Positions 24,725 through 33,638 of a DNA stretch of 64,000 nucleotides are shown one piece after another. Every line of letters begins with the position of its first letter. Position 1 is the first letter of the stretch. Below the pieces are notes generated by a model. That model made no database searches. It had not been told where the DNA came from and was given only the letters and a program-made list of their open reading frames with translations. The position numbers and the translations under genes are program-made. The DNA is from Streptomyces griseus subsp. griseus (GTDB taxonomy: Bacteria > Actinomycetota > Actinomycetes > Streptomycetales > Streptomycetaceae). The DNA is taken from the NCBI RefSeq assembly GCF_000720255.1, contig NZ_JOJE01000027.1:1-64000 (forward strand), written 5' to 3'.

Positions 24725-25905
24725 GCCGCATGACCCGCAAGAACCGCCCGGAGCCGCTGTTCAAGGTCCGCGTCGATCCGCCGAAGCTGCCGAAGCTGCG
24801 GCTTCCGAAGGTACGGCTTCCGAAGATATGGCTGCTTCCGCGCCGGGCGCCGCGCCCGCAACCCTTGTTCAAGGTGCGCGTCGAGCCACCCAGGCTGCCG
24901 CGCATACGGATCCGGCGCCCCCGCCTGACGCCGTTCCGCGAGCACAATCCCGTGGTGATCGGAGCGGTCGGCCTCACCGTCCTCGCGCTGCTGACCGTGG
25001 CCGCTTTCAACGCCGACAGCCTGCCGTTCATCGGCGGTGGCAGGACGTACAGCGCGGCCTTCTCGGAAGCGGGCGGCCTCAAGCCCGGCGACGAGGTCCG
25101 GATCGCCGGGGTGAAGGTCGGCAAGGTCGACGACGTCGACCTCGACGGTGATCACGTCAAGGTCACCTTCAAGGTCAAGGGCGATCCGAAGTTCGGCACC
25201 GAGACCGGCGCGTCGATCCGGGTCAAGACGATCCTCGGCGCGAAGTACCTCGCGCTGAACCCCAAGGGGCCGGGGCAGTTGAAGCCCGGCAGCGAGATCC
25301 CGCTGCGGCGGACGGTCTCGGCGTACGACGTCGTGCAGGCGTTCAGCGACCTGACGACCACGTCGGAGAAGGTCGACAGCGACCGGCTGGCCAAGGCGCT
25401 GGACACGATCTCCACCACCTTCCAGGACTCGCCCTCCGAAGTCCGGGCGTCCATCAGGGGCCTGTCGAGGATCTCCCGGACGGTGGCCTCGCGTGACAAG
25501 GCCCTGAGCGAACTCCTGCGCCACGCCAACGGCACCACGGGCGTGCTGGCCGACCGCTCCAAGGACTTCACCGCCCTGCTCAAGGACGGCGACAAGCTGT
25601 TCACGGAGATCAGCAAGCGGCGCAAGGCGATCCACAAGCTGCTGAAGACCTCCGCCTCGCTCGGCATCGAGCTCTCCGGCCTGGTCGACGACAACAACAA
25701 GGAGATCGGGCCCGCGCTCACAGGGCTGAAAGGTGTGGTGCAGATGCTCGAACGCAACCAGTCGAGCCTCGACCGGAGCGTGAAGCTGCTCGCGCCGTAC
25801 GTACGGGTCTTCACCAACACCCTCGGCAACGGCCGCTGGTTCGACTCCTACGTCCAGAACCTGGTCGCCGCCCCGGTGGCGCCACGGACCGGAGGCACGC
25901 AGTGA
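24721..25905 (+). CDS. MCE family protein 3 with repetitive basic N-terminus
   Basis: The protein is 394 aa from GTG 24721, which overlaps the preceding stop. The cytoplasmic N-terminus is unusually long (about 75 residues) and repetitive: 'PLFKVRVDPPKLPKLRLPKV' and 'PLFKVRVEPPRLPRIRI' are two copies of one module rich in Pro, Lys and Arg. It is followed by the transmembrane helix ('VVIGAVGLTVLALLTVAAF') and MCE domain ('FSEAGGLKPGDEVRIAGVKV'). MceC-type position. The N-terminal repeat might contact the ATPase or nucleoid-facing partners; this is speculation. Confidence 0.92.
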   Translation: MSRMTRKNRPEPLFKVRVDPPKLPKLRLPKVRLPKIWLLPRRAPRPQPLFKVRVEPPRLPRIRIRRPRLTPFREHNPVVIGAVGLTVLALLTVAAFNADSLPFIGGGRTYSAAFSEAGGLKPGDEVRIAGVKVGKVDDVDLDGDHVKVTFKVKGDPKFGTETGASIRVKTILGAKYLALNPKGPGQLKPGSEIPLRRTVSAYDVVQAFSDLTTTSEKVDSDRLAKALDTISTTFQDSPSEVRASIRGLSRISRTVASRDKALSELLRHANGTTGVLADRSKDFTALLKDGDKLFTEISKRRKAIHKLLKTSASLGIELSGLVDDNNKEIGPALTGLKGVVQMLERNQSSLDRSVKLLAPYVRVFTNTLGNGRWFDSYVQNLVAAPVAPRTGGTQ

Positions 25906-27026
25906 AGAGCCTGAAGAGACGCCTGGCGCTGCTCACCGCGCTGGTCCTCATCGCCGCGCTCACCTACGTGCTGTGGCCACGGCCCGAGCCGGTGCACGTC
26001 ACCGCGTACTTCCCGCGCACCGTCGGGATCTATCCCGGCTCGGACGTCCGCGTCCTCGGCGTGCGGATCGGCGAGGTCAAGGAGATCAAGCCCGAGGGCG
26101 ACCGGGTGCGGGTGGAGCTGGAGTACGACGAAGGGCGCAAGGTCCCCGCCGGCGCCAGGGCCGCGATCATCAACTCCTCGGTGGTCAGCGACCGTTACGT
26201 ACAACTGCTGCCGGTGTACCGGAAGGGTCCCGTGCTGCGGAACGGTGCTGTCATCCCGGAGTCGCGCACCGCCGTACCCGTCGAGCTGGACCGCATCTTC
26301 GACAGCCTGCACACCACGGCCGACGCGCTCGGCCCCGAGGGCGCCAACAAGGACGGTTCCCTGTCGCGGCTGCTCGGGGTGAGCGCGGACAACCTCGACG
26401 GTCAGGGCGAGAACCTCCATCAGACGGTCCACGACCTCTCGCAGGCGGTCACGACCCTGTCCGACGGCCGCACCGACCTGTTCGGCACGGTGGAGAACCT
26501 ACAGGTGTTCACGGCGGCACTCGCCGCCGACGACAAGAGCGTGCGGTCCTTCGACACCAGCCTCGCCCGGGTCGCGAAGCAGCTCGCGGGCGAGCGCAAG
26601 GACCTCGCGGACGCGCTCACGAACCTGGGAACGGCGCTCGGTGATGTGTCCGCCTTCGTGAAGAAGAACAAGAAATCGCTGACCACGGACGTGAAGGGCC
26701 TCAGCAAGGTGACCAAGGTGCTCGTCACCCAACGCGCCGCACTCGACGAGCTCTTGCGGGTCGCCCCCACGGGCCTGTCCAACCTGAACAACGCCTACAA
26801 CCCCTCCTCCGGCACCCTCGACACCCGCAACAACGCCCAGCAGGCACAGGACCCGGCCTCGCTGCTGTGCTCCGTGCTGAGGACGACCGGCGACGAGGGC
26901 GGCAAGAACCCCGACTGCAAGGAGCTGAAGAAACTCTTCGACTCCCTGCCCGAGCCGGCGCAGGGCTCCGCAGTGACGGGCACGGTCGACCGGACGCTCG
27001 GCGGGATCCTGGGGGCGAGCGCATGA
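25902..27026 (+). CDS. MCE family protein 4
   Basis: The protein is 374 aa. Short cytoplasmic tail, transmembrane helix 'LALLTALVLIAALTYVLWP', MCE domain ('YPGSDVRVLGVRIGEVKEIK', 'SSVVSDRYVQLLPVYRKG') and helical region. GTGA overlap with the previous gene. MceD-type position. Confidence 0.93.
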   Translation: MKSLKRRLALLTALVLIAALTYVLWPRPEPVHVTAYFPRTVGIYPGSDVRVLGVRIGEVKEIKPEGDRVRVELEYDEGRKVPAGARAAIINSSVVSDRYVQLLPVYRKGPVLRNGAVIPESRTAVPVELDRIFDSLHTTADALGPEGANKDGSLSRLLGVSADNLDGQGENLHQTVHDLSQAVTTLSDGRTDLFGTVENLQVFTAALAADDKSVRSFDTSLARVAKQLAGERKDLADALTNLGTALGDVSAFVKKNKKSLTTDVKGLSKVTKVLVTQRAALDELLRVAPTGLSNLNNAYNPSSGTLDTRNNAQQAQDPASLLCSVLRTTGDEGGKNPDCKELKKLFDSLPEPAQGSAVTGTVDRTLGGILGASA

Positions 27027-28306
27027 GCGTACGCCGCATGGGCGGGGCCATCGCCTGGGCGGCGGTCGGTTCGCTGCTGCTGTCCGGCTGCGAGTTCAAC
27101 GGCTGGTACGACGTCCCGCTGCCCGGCGGAGCCGCCGCGGACGGTCACGCGTACCACGTCACCGTCGAGTTCCGCGATGTCCTCGACCTGGTGCCGCAGT
27201 CGGCGGTGAAGGTCGACGACGTCACCGTGGGCGCGGTCGAGAAGGTGCGGCTGGACGGCTGGCACGCGCGCGTACGGCTGCGGGTCGCCGACTCGGTGAA
27301 GCTGCCCGCCAACGCGGTCGCCGAACTGCGGCAGACCAGTCTCCTCGGCGAGAAGTACGTGGCACTGGCCGCCCCGACCGGCACGGCGGCCGTGGGCCGG
27401 CTCCGCGACGGCGACCGCATCCCGCTGTCCCGCAGCGGCCGCAACCCGGAGGTCGAGGAGGTGCTGTCCGCGCTGTCCGCCCTGCTCAACGGCGGCGGGG
27501 TGGCCCAGCTCAAGACGATCACCGTGGAGCTGAACAAGGCCCTCGACGGCCGGGAGAGCCGGATCCGGTCCCTGCTGAAGGAGCTGAACACGTTCATCGG
27601 CGGTCTGGACGACCAGCGGAAGGACATCGTCCGCGCGATCAAGGCCGTCGACCGGCTCGCGGGGCGGCTCGGGAAGGAGAAGGAGACCATCGCCAAGACC
27701 GTCGGCACGATGCCGCCCGCCCTGAAGGTCCTCGCCCACCAGCGGCGCGATCTGACGAAGATGCTCACCGCCCTGTCGAAGCTCGGCACGACGGGCACCA
27801 AGGTGGTCACCGCCTCGCACGACGACACGGTCGCGAACCTCAAGAAGCTCCGGCCGATCCTGCAACAGCTGAACAAGTCGGGCAATGACCTGCCCAACTC
27901 GCTCGAGCTGTTGACCACTTACCCGTTCCCGCGCAATGCCGTGGACGCCGTCAAGGGTGACTACGTCAACCTGCACATCAGCGCCGACCTGGACCTGACG
28001 GACCTCTACGGGAACACGACCGGCGGCAGCTCCGGCCGCGGCAAGGGGGGTTCCCCGGCGCCCGGAATCCCCGACGCACCGCGCCTCCCGGACCTGCCGA
28101 GCGTCCCGGCGCCGGCCCCGCTGCCGAGCACACCGAGCCTGCCGTCGTCACCCTCGGTGCCGTCGGCTCCCTCGGGCGGCGGCGGCAGCGGCGGCGGGCC
28201 GTTGTGCCCGCCGGTGTGCACCAGCAGCTACACCACCGGCGCGAAGCCGCCCGAGGGGATCGACCTCGCGCTCGCCGAGCTGATGCTGAAGGGGGTTCAG
28301 CCGTGA
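27023..28306 (+). CDS. MCE family lipoprotein (MceE-type)
   Basis: The protein is 427 aa. The signal peptide ends in a lipobox 'LLLSGCEF' with Cys at residue 24. The MCE domain follows ('LDLVPQSAVKVDDVTVGAVE', 'LRQTSLLGEKYVALAAP'). The C-terminus has a Pro/Ser/Gly-rich segment and four-residue 'CPPVC' pair near residue 390. The lipoprotein in fifth place is typical of mce operons (MceE/LprK). ATGA overlap with the previous gene. Confidence 0.93.
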   Translation: MSVRRMGGAIAWAAVGSLLLSGCEFNGWYDVPLPGGAAADGHAYHVTVEFRDVLDLVPQSAVKVDDVTVGAVEKVRLDGWHARVRLRVADSVKLPANAVAELRQTSLLGEKYVALAAPTGTAAVGRLRDGDRIPLSRSGRNPEVEEVLSALSALLNGGGVAQLKTITVELNKALDGRESRIRSLLKELNTFIGGLDDQRKDIVRAIKAVDRLAGRLGKEKETIAKTVGTMPPALKVLAHQRRDLTKMLTALSKLGTTGTKVVTASHDDTVANLKKLRPILQQLNKSGNDLPNSLELLTTYPFPRNAVDAVKGDYVNLHISADLDLTDLYGNTTGGSSGRGKGGSPAPGIPDAPRLPDLPSVPAPAPLPSTPSLPSSPSVPSAPSGGGGSGGGPLCPPVCTSSYTTGAKPPEGIDLALAELMLKGVQP

Positions 28307-29580
28307 TCACTCGTACGGTCAAGGCGCAGCTGCTCGCGTTCGCCACGGTCACCGCCGTCGGGGTGTCGTACGTCGGCGCCGAGTACACCGGCCTGGTGGA
28401 CGACGTCCTGGACCGCGGCTACACGGTGCGGGCCGACTTCGCCGACTCAGGGGGTGTCTTCACCGGCGCAGAGGTCACCTACCGTGGGGTGCCCGTGGGC
28501 CGCGTCGGGGCGCTGCGGCTGACCGGCGCCGACGGCGTCTCGGTCGCCCTCGACATCGGCGACGGGGCACCGCGCATCCCGGCGGACACCCTCGCCGTGG
28601 TGGCGAACCGTTCGGCGGTGGGCGAACAGTACGTGGATCTGCAGCCGCGTACGTCCAAGGGTCCGTATCTCCTGGACGGCAGCACCATACCGCGCGGCAG
28701 CACCCGTGTGCCGCTGCCCACGACGGACCTGGTCCTCAGCCTGGACCGGCTGGTGAACTCCGTCGACAAGGACGATCTGCGGGTCACCGTCGACGAGTTG
28801 GGCAAGGCCTTCGCCGGCACCGGACCGGACCTGAGCCGGATGGTGGACTCGGGCAACGCGCTCGTCGAGTCGGCGTCCGAGTCGTTGCCGGAGACGATCT
28901 CGCTGATCGAGGACTCACGGAAAGTCCTCAAGACACAGGCGGACCAGGGTTCGTCCATCAAGTCGTTCGCGCACGACCTGGCGGCGCTGACCGCACAGTT
29001 GAAGTCCAGCGACGGGGATCTGCGCAAGCTGATCGGCAACGCCACGCCGGCCGCGCAGGAGGTCAACTCGCTGCTGAAGTCGACCGGGCCACAGCTGTCG
29101 GTCCTGCTGGCCAACCTGATCAGCGGCGGCCAGGTCACGCTGGCCCACCTGCCCGGCGTGGAGCAGGCTCTCGTCACCTTTCCGGCGCTGGTCTCGGGCA
29201 GCTACACGGTCGTCCCGGGCGACGGCACCACCCACTTCGGGCTGGTGGTGAACGCCGGCGACCCGCCGCCGTGCACCCAGGGGTACGGCACGGCACGGCG
29301 GGACCCCGCCGACACGAGCACGCGCGAGGCGAACCGCGACGCACACTGCACGGCCCCACGCGGCAGCAAGACGTCGGTGCGGGGCGCGCAGAACGCTCCC
29401 GGCGCGCAGGCCGCGTCCGACGGTGCGGAACAGACGGCGTACACCACGCCGTACGACCCGGAGACCGGCACCGCGACCGGCCCGGACGGAAGGCCCGTCG
29501 AGATCGGCTCGACGGGCGGCCAGCAGACGGTGTTCGGAAAGGAGTCGTGGCAATGGCTGCTCGTCGGTCCCATGGCGTGA
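28303..29580 (+). CDS. MCE family protein 6 (MceF-type)
   Basis: The protein is 425 aa. N-terminal helix 'VKAQLLAFATVTAVGVSYVG', MCE domain ('FTGAEVTYRGVPVGRVGALR', 'VVANRSAVGEQYVDLQP'), helical section and C-terminal low-complexity tail. GTG 28303 overlaps the MceE-type stop. Last of six MCE proteins. The next gene begins inside its 3' end. Confidence 0.93.
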   Translation: MITRTVKAQLLAFATVTAVGVSYVGAEYTGLVDDVLDRGYTVRADFADSGGVFTGAEVTYRGVPVGRVGALRLTGADGVSVALDIGDGAPRIPADTLAVVANRSAVGEQYVDLQPRTSKGPYLLDGSTIPRGSTRVPLPTTDLVLSLDRLVNSVDKDDLRVTVDELGKAFAGTGPDLSRMVDSGNALVESASESLPETISLIEDSRKVLKTQADQGSSIKSFAHDLAALTAQLKSSDGDLRKLIGNATPAAQEVNSLLKSTGPQLSVLLANLISGGQVTLAHLPGVEQALVTFPALVSGSYTVVPGDGTTHFGLVVNAGDPPPCTQGYGTARRDPADTSTREANRDAHCTAPRGSKTSVRGAQNAPGAQAASDGAEQTAYTTPYDPETGTATGPDGRPVEIGSTGGQQTVFGKESWQWLLVGPMA

Positions 29581-30074
29581 ACGTGAGGTTGTCCGGGATG
29601 AACGGGGCGTGGACAGTCGGCCTCGTCGTGGCGACCGTCCTCACCACCGCGGCCGCCCTCTGGCTGAGTCTCCGCCTCCACCAGCAGGACGAGACGGAGC
29701 AGCGGCGCCAGGAGGTCCTGGGGGCGGCCCGCCAATCGGCGCTGAACTTCACCTCGCTCGACTACCGGCATTACGGCCGGGACAGCGCGGACGTGCTGAG
29801 GAGCGCCACCGGCAGCTTCAAGAAGCAGTTCACCGCGCAGACGGCGGAGCTGACCAAGCTCGTCGCCGCGAACAAGTCGGTGTCCGAGGGCCAGGTCCTC
29901 GATGCCGGCATCGTCCGGTCCGACGCCCACTCGGCCCGCGTCCTGGTGGTCGCCGACAGCAAGGTGACCAACACCGCCGTTCCCCAGGGGCAGGCGCGCA
30001 CCTATCGGCTGCAGCTCGACCTGGTGCACCAGGGCGGGCGCTGGCTGACCTCCGACGTCGAGTTCGTGGGCTGA
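29553..30074 (+). CDS. Mce-associated membrane protein 1
   Basis: The protein is 173 aa from ATG 29553, preceded by AAGGAG (29539-29544), so it starts 28 bases inside the previous gene. One transmembrane helix ('GLVVATVLTTAAALWLSLRL') is followed by a Mas/SnoaL-like domain ('ALNFTSLDYRHYGRDSADVL'). Mce-associated proteins stabilise or assist MCE complexes in actinobacteria. Confidence 0.88.
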   Translation: MAARRSHGVNVRLSGMNGAWTVGLVVATVLTTAAALWLSLRLHQQDETEQRRQEVLGAARQSALNFTSLDYRHYGRDSADVLRSATGSFKKQFTAQTAELTKLVAANKSVSEGQVLDAGIVRSDAHSARVLVVADSKVTNTAVPQGQARTYRLQLDLVHQGGRWLTSDVEFVG

Positions 30075-30115
30075 CCGACACCCGCAGACAGCCACCAGTA
30101 GTGAGGAGCACGACC

Positions 30116-30895
30116 ATGGGGAACGCGACCTCCCGAGGCCGCACCGCCGGCTCGCCCGCCCGCCGGACGATGACCGCGGCCGCCCGCGCGGCAGCCAAGC
30201 GCGCCAAGCGGACGGAGCACGTGAAGCGGCCCGAGGGACCCCTCTCCCCCGAGGCACCGCTCTCAGGGCCGTCCGGGCTGGGCGAGCCGTCGGCGGACGG
30301 CTGGGACGACCCGCTGGAGCCGTCGCCGGAATGCCTGGAGCAGGACCCGGAGTCCCTGGCGGAGCCGGACGGCAGCGCGCCTCCGCCGCGCTCCGACCGG
30401 CGGCGGCTCACCGCAGTACTCGGTGTCCTCCTCGTGGCGGGTCTGATCGCGGTCGCGGTGCTCGGGTGGCACTACGCGCAGGGGCGTAGGACCGAGGACG
30501 CTCGGGCGGAGGCGCTCATGGCCGCGCGGAAGGCGGCACCGGTCGTGCTGTCGTACGACTACCGGCATCTGGACCGGGATTTCGCCCGTGCCCGTGACCG
30601 TCTGACCGGGCACTTCCGTGACGAGTACCGGAAGACCACGACGCGTGTGGTCGGGCCGACGGCCAGGAAGTACCACGCGGTGGTGAAGGCGACGGTGGCC
30701 GAACCCGCGAGCGGCGGCAGCCCCGCTGCCTCCGTCGTGTCGGCCTCGGCGGACAAGGCCGTGGTCCTGCTCTTCGTCAACCAGGTCACCGAGAGCACCC
30801 AGGTCTCGGGTTCCCGTCTGGATCTGAACCGGGTCCGGATGACGATGACCCACACGTCCGCAGGCTGGAAGGTGAGTGCCGTCGACGCACTGTGA
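30116..30895 (+). CDS. Mce-associated membrane protein 2
   Basis: The protein is 259 aa. The charged, low-complexity cytoplasmic N-terminus (about 100 residues) is followed by one transmembrane helix ('AVLGVLLVAGLIAVAVLGWH') and a domain with 'VVLSYDYRHLDRDFARARDR', matching its neighbour ('TSLDYRHYGRD'). GAGGAG at 30103-30108 precedes ATG 30116. It closes the mce operon; a terminator follows 16 bases later. Confidence 0.88.
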   Translation: MGNATSRGRTAGSPARRTMTAAARAAAKRAKRTEHVKRPEGPLSPEAPLSGPSGLGEPSADGWDDPLEPSPECLEQDPESLAEPDGSAPPPRSDRRRLTAVLGVLLVAGLIAVAVLGWHYAQGRRTEDARAEALMAARKAAPVVLSYDYRHLDRDFARARDRLTGHFRDEYRKTTTRVVGPTARKYHAVVKATVAEPASGGSPAASVVSASADKAVVLLFVNQVTESTQVSGSRLDLNRVRMTMTHTSAGWKVSAVDAL

Positions 30896-30911
30896 ACCGC
30901 CCTCTTCTGCT

Positions 30912-30946
30912 GCGCTCCCGTGCTGTCGCGCGGGGGCGCCTTTTTT
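30912..30946 (+). terminator. Rho-independent terminator of the mce operon
   Basis: GCGCTCCCG (30912-30920) pairs with CGGGGGCGC (30931-30939) with one G-U pair, followed by CTTTTTT. The T-run is rare in this GC-rich DNA and makes the call strong. Confidence 0.88.
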
Positions 30947-31014
30947 GCGTCGTCTTGTTGCACCGGTCGTGAATATGGATCGCAGCGGTCTGCCGGCCGG
31001 TGAGCGTGACCCGG

Positions 31015-31350
31015 TCACCGTCGCGACGACGCAGGGGCCGGCATCGCCGTACCGACAACGGATCCCTCGTCTGCCTGCCAACCGACGGGGTGACCGACGG
31101 CCTTGGGGGAAGGGCCGTACTGGTTGGTGGCCGGGGCGCCGTCCGCCGCCATGGCCACGAGATACATGATCGGGCCGACTGCGGGGATCAGGGCGACGAA
31201 CATCCTCCAGCCCGGCTTGCCGGTGTCGTGCAAGCGGCGGATGGAGACGCTCAGCATGGGCACGGCGAACGGCAGCAGGAGGATGCTCAGCAGAGGGGCG
31301 TTGGTCGCGACGCTGATCCCGAGGACCGCGCCGGCCGCGATCACGTACAG
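31015..31350 (-). pseudogene. DUF805 membrane protein, C-terminal fragment
   Basis: The minus strand reads '[20 protein letters not shown]' and '[20 protein letters not shown]', the conserved end of DUF805 (R-R-L-H-D-x-x-x-S/P-G-W). The N-terminal helices are missing: at about 31350 the sequence changes to a CoA-transferase gene of the opposite strand. Confidence 0.8.
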
Positions 31351-31352
31351 CA

Positions 31353-31797
31353 GTGCTACACCCCGGCGGGCGTGGGCACACAGGTCGCCGAAGGCGGTCT
31401 GCCCTGGCGCTACGCACCCGACGGCAGCATCGCCGTCGCCTCCCCGGCCAAGGAGTCCCGCACCTTCGACGGTCGCGACCACGTCCTCGAACACGGCATC
31501 ACCACCGACTACGCCCTCGTCCGAGCCTGGCGCGGCGACACCCACGGCAACCTGGTCTTCAACAAGGCCGCCGCCAACTTCAACCCGCTGGCCTCCATGG
31601 CCGGTCGCATCACCATCGCCGAGGTCGAGGAACTCGTCGACCCGGGCGCCCTCGACCCCGTCACGATCCATGTCCCCGGCATCTTCGTCCAGCGGATCGT
31701 GGCCCTCACCCCCGGCCAGGCCGCCGACAAACGCATAGAACATCTCCGAATTTCCGCGTCTTCGACGCCTACGACACGAGGGACCGTACGCGCATGA
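31353..31797 (+). pseudogene. 3-oxoacid CoA-transferase subunit A, N-terminally truncated
   Basis: The frame reads '[20 protein letters not shown]', '[20 protein letters not shown]' and '[20 protein letters not shown]', the C-terminal half of CoA-transferase family I subunit A (ScoA/PcaI-like). About the first 105 residues, including the start, are absent and replaced by the DUF805 fragment. The stop overlaps the ATG of subunit B (ATGA), so the original operon order is kept. Confidence 0.82.
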
Positions 31798-32429
31798 GCT
31801 GGACCCGCGACCAGATGGCCGCCCGCGCCGCCGCCGAGCTGACCGACGGCAGTTACGTCAACCTCGGCATCGGCCTGCCCACCCTCATCCCCGGCCACCT
31901 CCCACCCGGAGTGCATGTCGTCCTGCACTCCGAGAACGGCATCCTCGGCACCGGCCCGTACCCCCGCGAGCACGAGGTCGACCCCGACCTCATCAACGCG
32001 GGCAAGGAGACCGTCACCGTCCTGCCCGGCGCGTCCTTCTTCGACTCCGCGCTCTCCTTCGGCATGATCCGCGGCGGCCACATCGACACCGCCGTCCTCG
32101 GCGCCATGCAGGTCTCCGCCACCGGCGACCTCGCCAACTGGATGATCCCCGGCAAGATGGTCAAGGGCATGGGCGGTGCGATGGACCTCGTCCACGGCGC
32201 CCGCCGCGTCGTCGTCCTCATGGACCACACCGCCAAGGACGGCAGCCCGAAGATCCTCGACGAGTGCACCCTGCCCCTCACCGGCAAGGCATGCGTCCAC
32301 CGCGTCATCACCGACCTCGGCGTCATCGACGTCACCGACAACGGCCTGCTCCTCGTCGAGACCGCCCCCGGCGTCACGACCGAGGCGATCGCGTCGGCCA
32401 CAGCCGCGAAGCTGCACACGGCCACCTGA
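31794..32429 (+). CDS. scoB: 3-oxoacid CoA-transferase subunit B
   Basis: The protein is 211 aa, normal for the B subunit. '[20 protein letters not shown]' and '[16 protein letters not shown]' are conserved; the Glu in 'SENG' forms the CoA thioester. The enzyme transfers CoA from succinyl-CoA to a 3-oxoacid (acetoacetate or 3-oxoadipate). Its A subunit is truncated here, so the complex is probably inactive unless another A subunit exists elsewhere. The coding sequence itself looks intact. Confidence 0.88.
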   Translation: MSWTRDQMAARAAAELTDGSYVNLGIGLPTLIPGHLPPGVHVVLHSENGILGTGPYPREHEVDPDLINAGKETVTVLPGASFFDSALSFGMIRGGHIDTAVLGAMQVSATGDLANWMIPGKMVKGMGGAMDLVHGARRVVVLMDHTAKDGSPKILDECTLPLTGKACVHRVITDLGVIDVTDNGLLLVETAPGVTTEAIASATAAKLHTAT

Positions 32430-32469
32430 GCCACGCCGACGTGGCCGCGGCGCACAGCCGGGCGGTTGA

Positions 32470-32570
32470 CCGCGACAGACCAGTGGGCGGCTGGCATCAC
32501 AGCCGCAGTCCTGGAAAAACGAACCCATACCGCGAGCGAGCTGACGAGCCACGAAGCAAACCTTCCGAGC
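32470..32570 (-). pseudogene. Second integrase start remnant
   Basis: The minus strand reads 'QLARGMGSFFQDCGCDASRP' from about 32546, with ATG at 32528. It resembles the start of the integrase relic at 13690 ('NLARGMGSFFKECGCSRPTR'), but similarity is lost after about 20 residues. It is a scrap of a second integrase of the same kind. Confidence 0.5.
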
Positions 32571-32703
32571 GGGAGCCGGGCATCTGTGCCCAGGCCCCCG
32601 CCGCGGCGATCCCAGGTCAGCAAGCCAGGACGCTTGCGCGCCCCATGCTGACCGTTTGCGCCAGGGATCCCACATGCCCGCCGGCCGTTGTCGTGCCTTA
32701 CGG

Positions 32704-33528
32704 TTACGCGGCGTTGCCCTGGGCCTGGGTGGCGACGTCGGCCCATTCCTGCCAGGTCTTCACGCGCTCGGCATAGACCTGCGGGACGAAGTGGAGCGGG
32801 AAGTCACCGAAGAACACCCGCAGCGGCGGGTTCTCGGCATCCACGACCTTCAGCAGCGCCGGGCCCGCAGCGGCCGGATCGCCGTTGGGGACGCCGGCGA
32901 GATTGGCGGTCACGGCCGCGTGCAGCGCTTCGTAGGCAGGCAGCCGCTCGGCGAAAGCGGCGGAGGAACCGCCCCAGTCGGTGGCAAAACTACCCGGCTC
33001 CACGAGAGTGACCTTGATCCCGAAGCCGGCCACCTCCTGCGCGAGGGAGTCGGTGAGCCCTTCCAGAGCCCACTTGGAGGCGTTGTAGCCACCGACCAGG
33101 GGGAAGGTGATCACGCCGCCGACGCTGGAGATCTGCACGATGTGTCCGCTGCCCTGCGCCCGCAGGATGGGCAGGACCGCCTGGGTGACCCACAGGGCGC
33201 CGAAGAAGTTGGTCTCCATCTGGTCGCGGACGTGGCGCTCTGTCAGCTCCTCGATCGCACCGAACAGTCCGTAGCCGGCGTTGTTCACGACGACGTCGAG
33301 GCGGCCGAAGTGGTCGTGCGCCCGCTTCACGGCCGCGAGTGCGGCGCTCTTGTCGGTGACGTCCAGAGTCAGCGGGAGGATCGCGTCGCCGTGGACGGCC
33401 ACCAGATCCGCCAGGGAGTCGATGTTGCGGACGGTAGCCGCGACCTTGTCGCCACGCTCCAGGGCCGCCTGGGCGAACTGACGACCGAAGCCACGCGACG
33501 AACCGGTGATGAACCAGATCTTGCTCAT
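32704..33528 (-). CDS. Short-chain dehydrogenase/reductase (SDR)
   Basis: The protein is 274 aa. The cofactor motif is 'WFITGSSRGFGRQFAQAALE' (TGxxxGxG), then 'DVVVNNAGYG', catalytic Ser in 'VQISSVGGVITFP' and 'YNASKWALEG' (YxxxK). Classical SDR, NADP(H) likely because of the Arg after the second Gly. Substrate unknown. It is divergent from an MmyB-type XRE regulator, with two inverted repeats between them. One of these matches the core of the TetR operator at 55319-55343. Confidence 0.93.
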   Translation of the reverse strand: MSKIWFITGSSRGFGRQFAQAALERGDKVAATVRNIDSLADLVAVHGDAILPLTLDVTDKSAALAAVKRAHDHFGRLDVVVNNAGYGLFGAIEELTERHVRDQMETNFFGALWVTQAVLPILRAQGSGHIVQISSVGGVITFPLVGGYNASKWALEGLTDSLAQEVAGFGIKVTLVEPGSFATDWGGSSAAFAERLPAYEALHAAVTANLAGVPNGDPAAAGPALLKVVDAENPPLRVFFGDFPLHFVPQVYAERVKTWQEWADVATQAQGNAA

Positions 33529-33560
33529 GGAAAAACACTTCCGTTCGAGATGGAGTCTTA

Positions 33561-33581
33561 ATTAGATACTTTAAATCTAAT
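33561..33581. promoter_or_regulatory. AT-rich inverted repeat in SDR/XRE intergenic region
   Basis: ATTAGAT-N7-ATCTAAT is a perfect 7-7-7 inverted repeat in an unusually AT-rich stretch. It probably overlaps the SDR promoter and is a candidate operator. Confidence 0.55.
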
Positions 33582-33582
33582 C

Positions 33583-33595
33583 GATACTCAGTATC
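33583..33595. promoter_or_regulatory. GATAC-N3-GTATC operator-like palindrome upstream of SDR
   Basis: GATACTCAGTATC. The same GATAC-N3-GTATC core lies at the centre of the longer palindrome at the TetR gene (55319-55343). It sits 55-67 bases upstream of the SDR start. Confidence 0.6.
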
Positions 33596-33638
33596 AAATG
33601 GAGTCTTCGAGTCGATCGAGTACGCTGCACCACGATCA

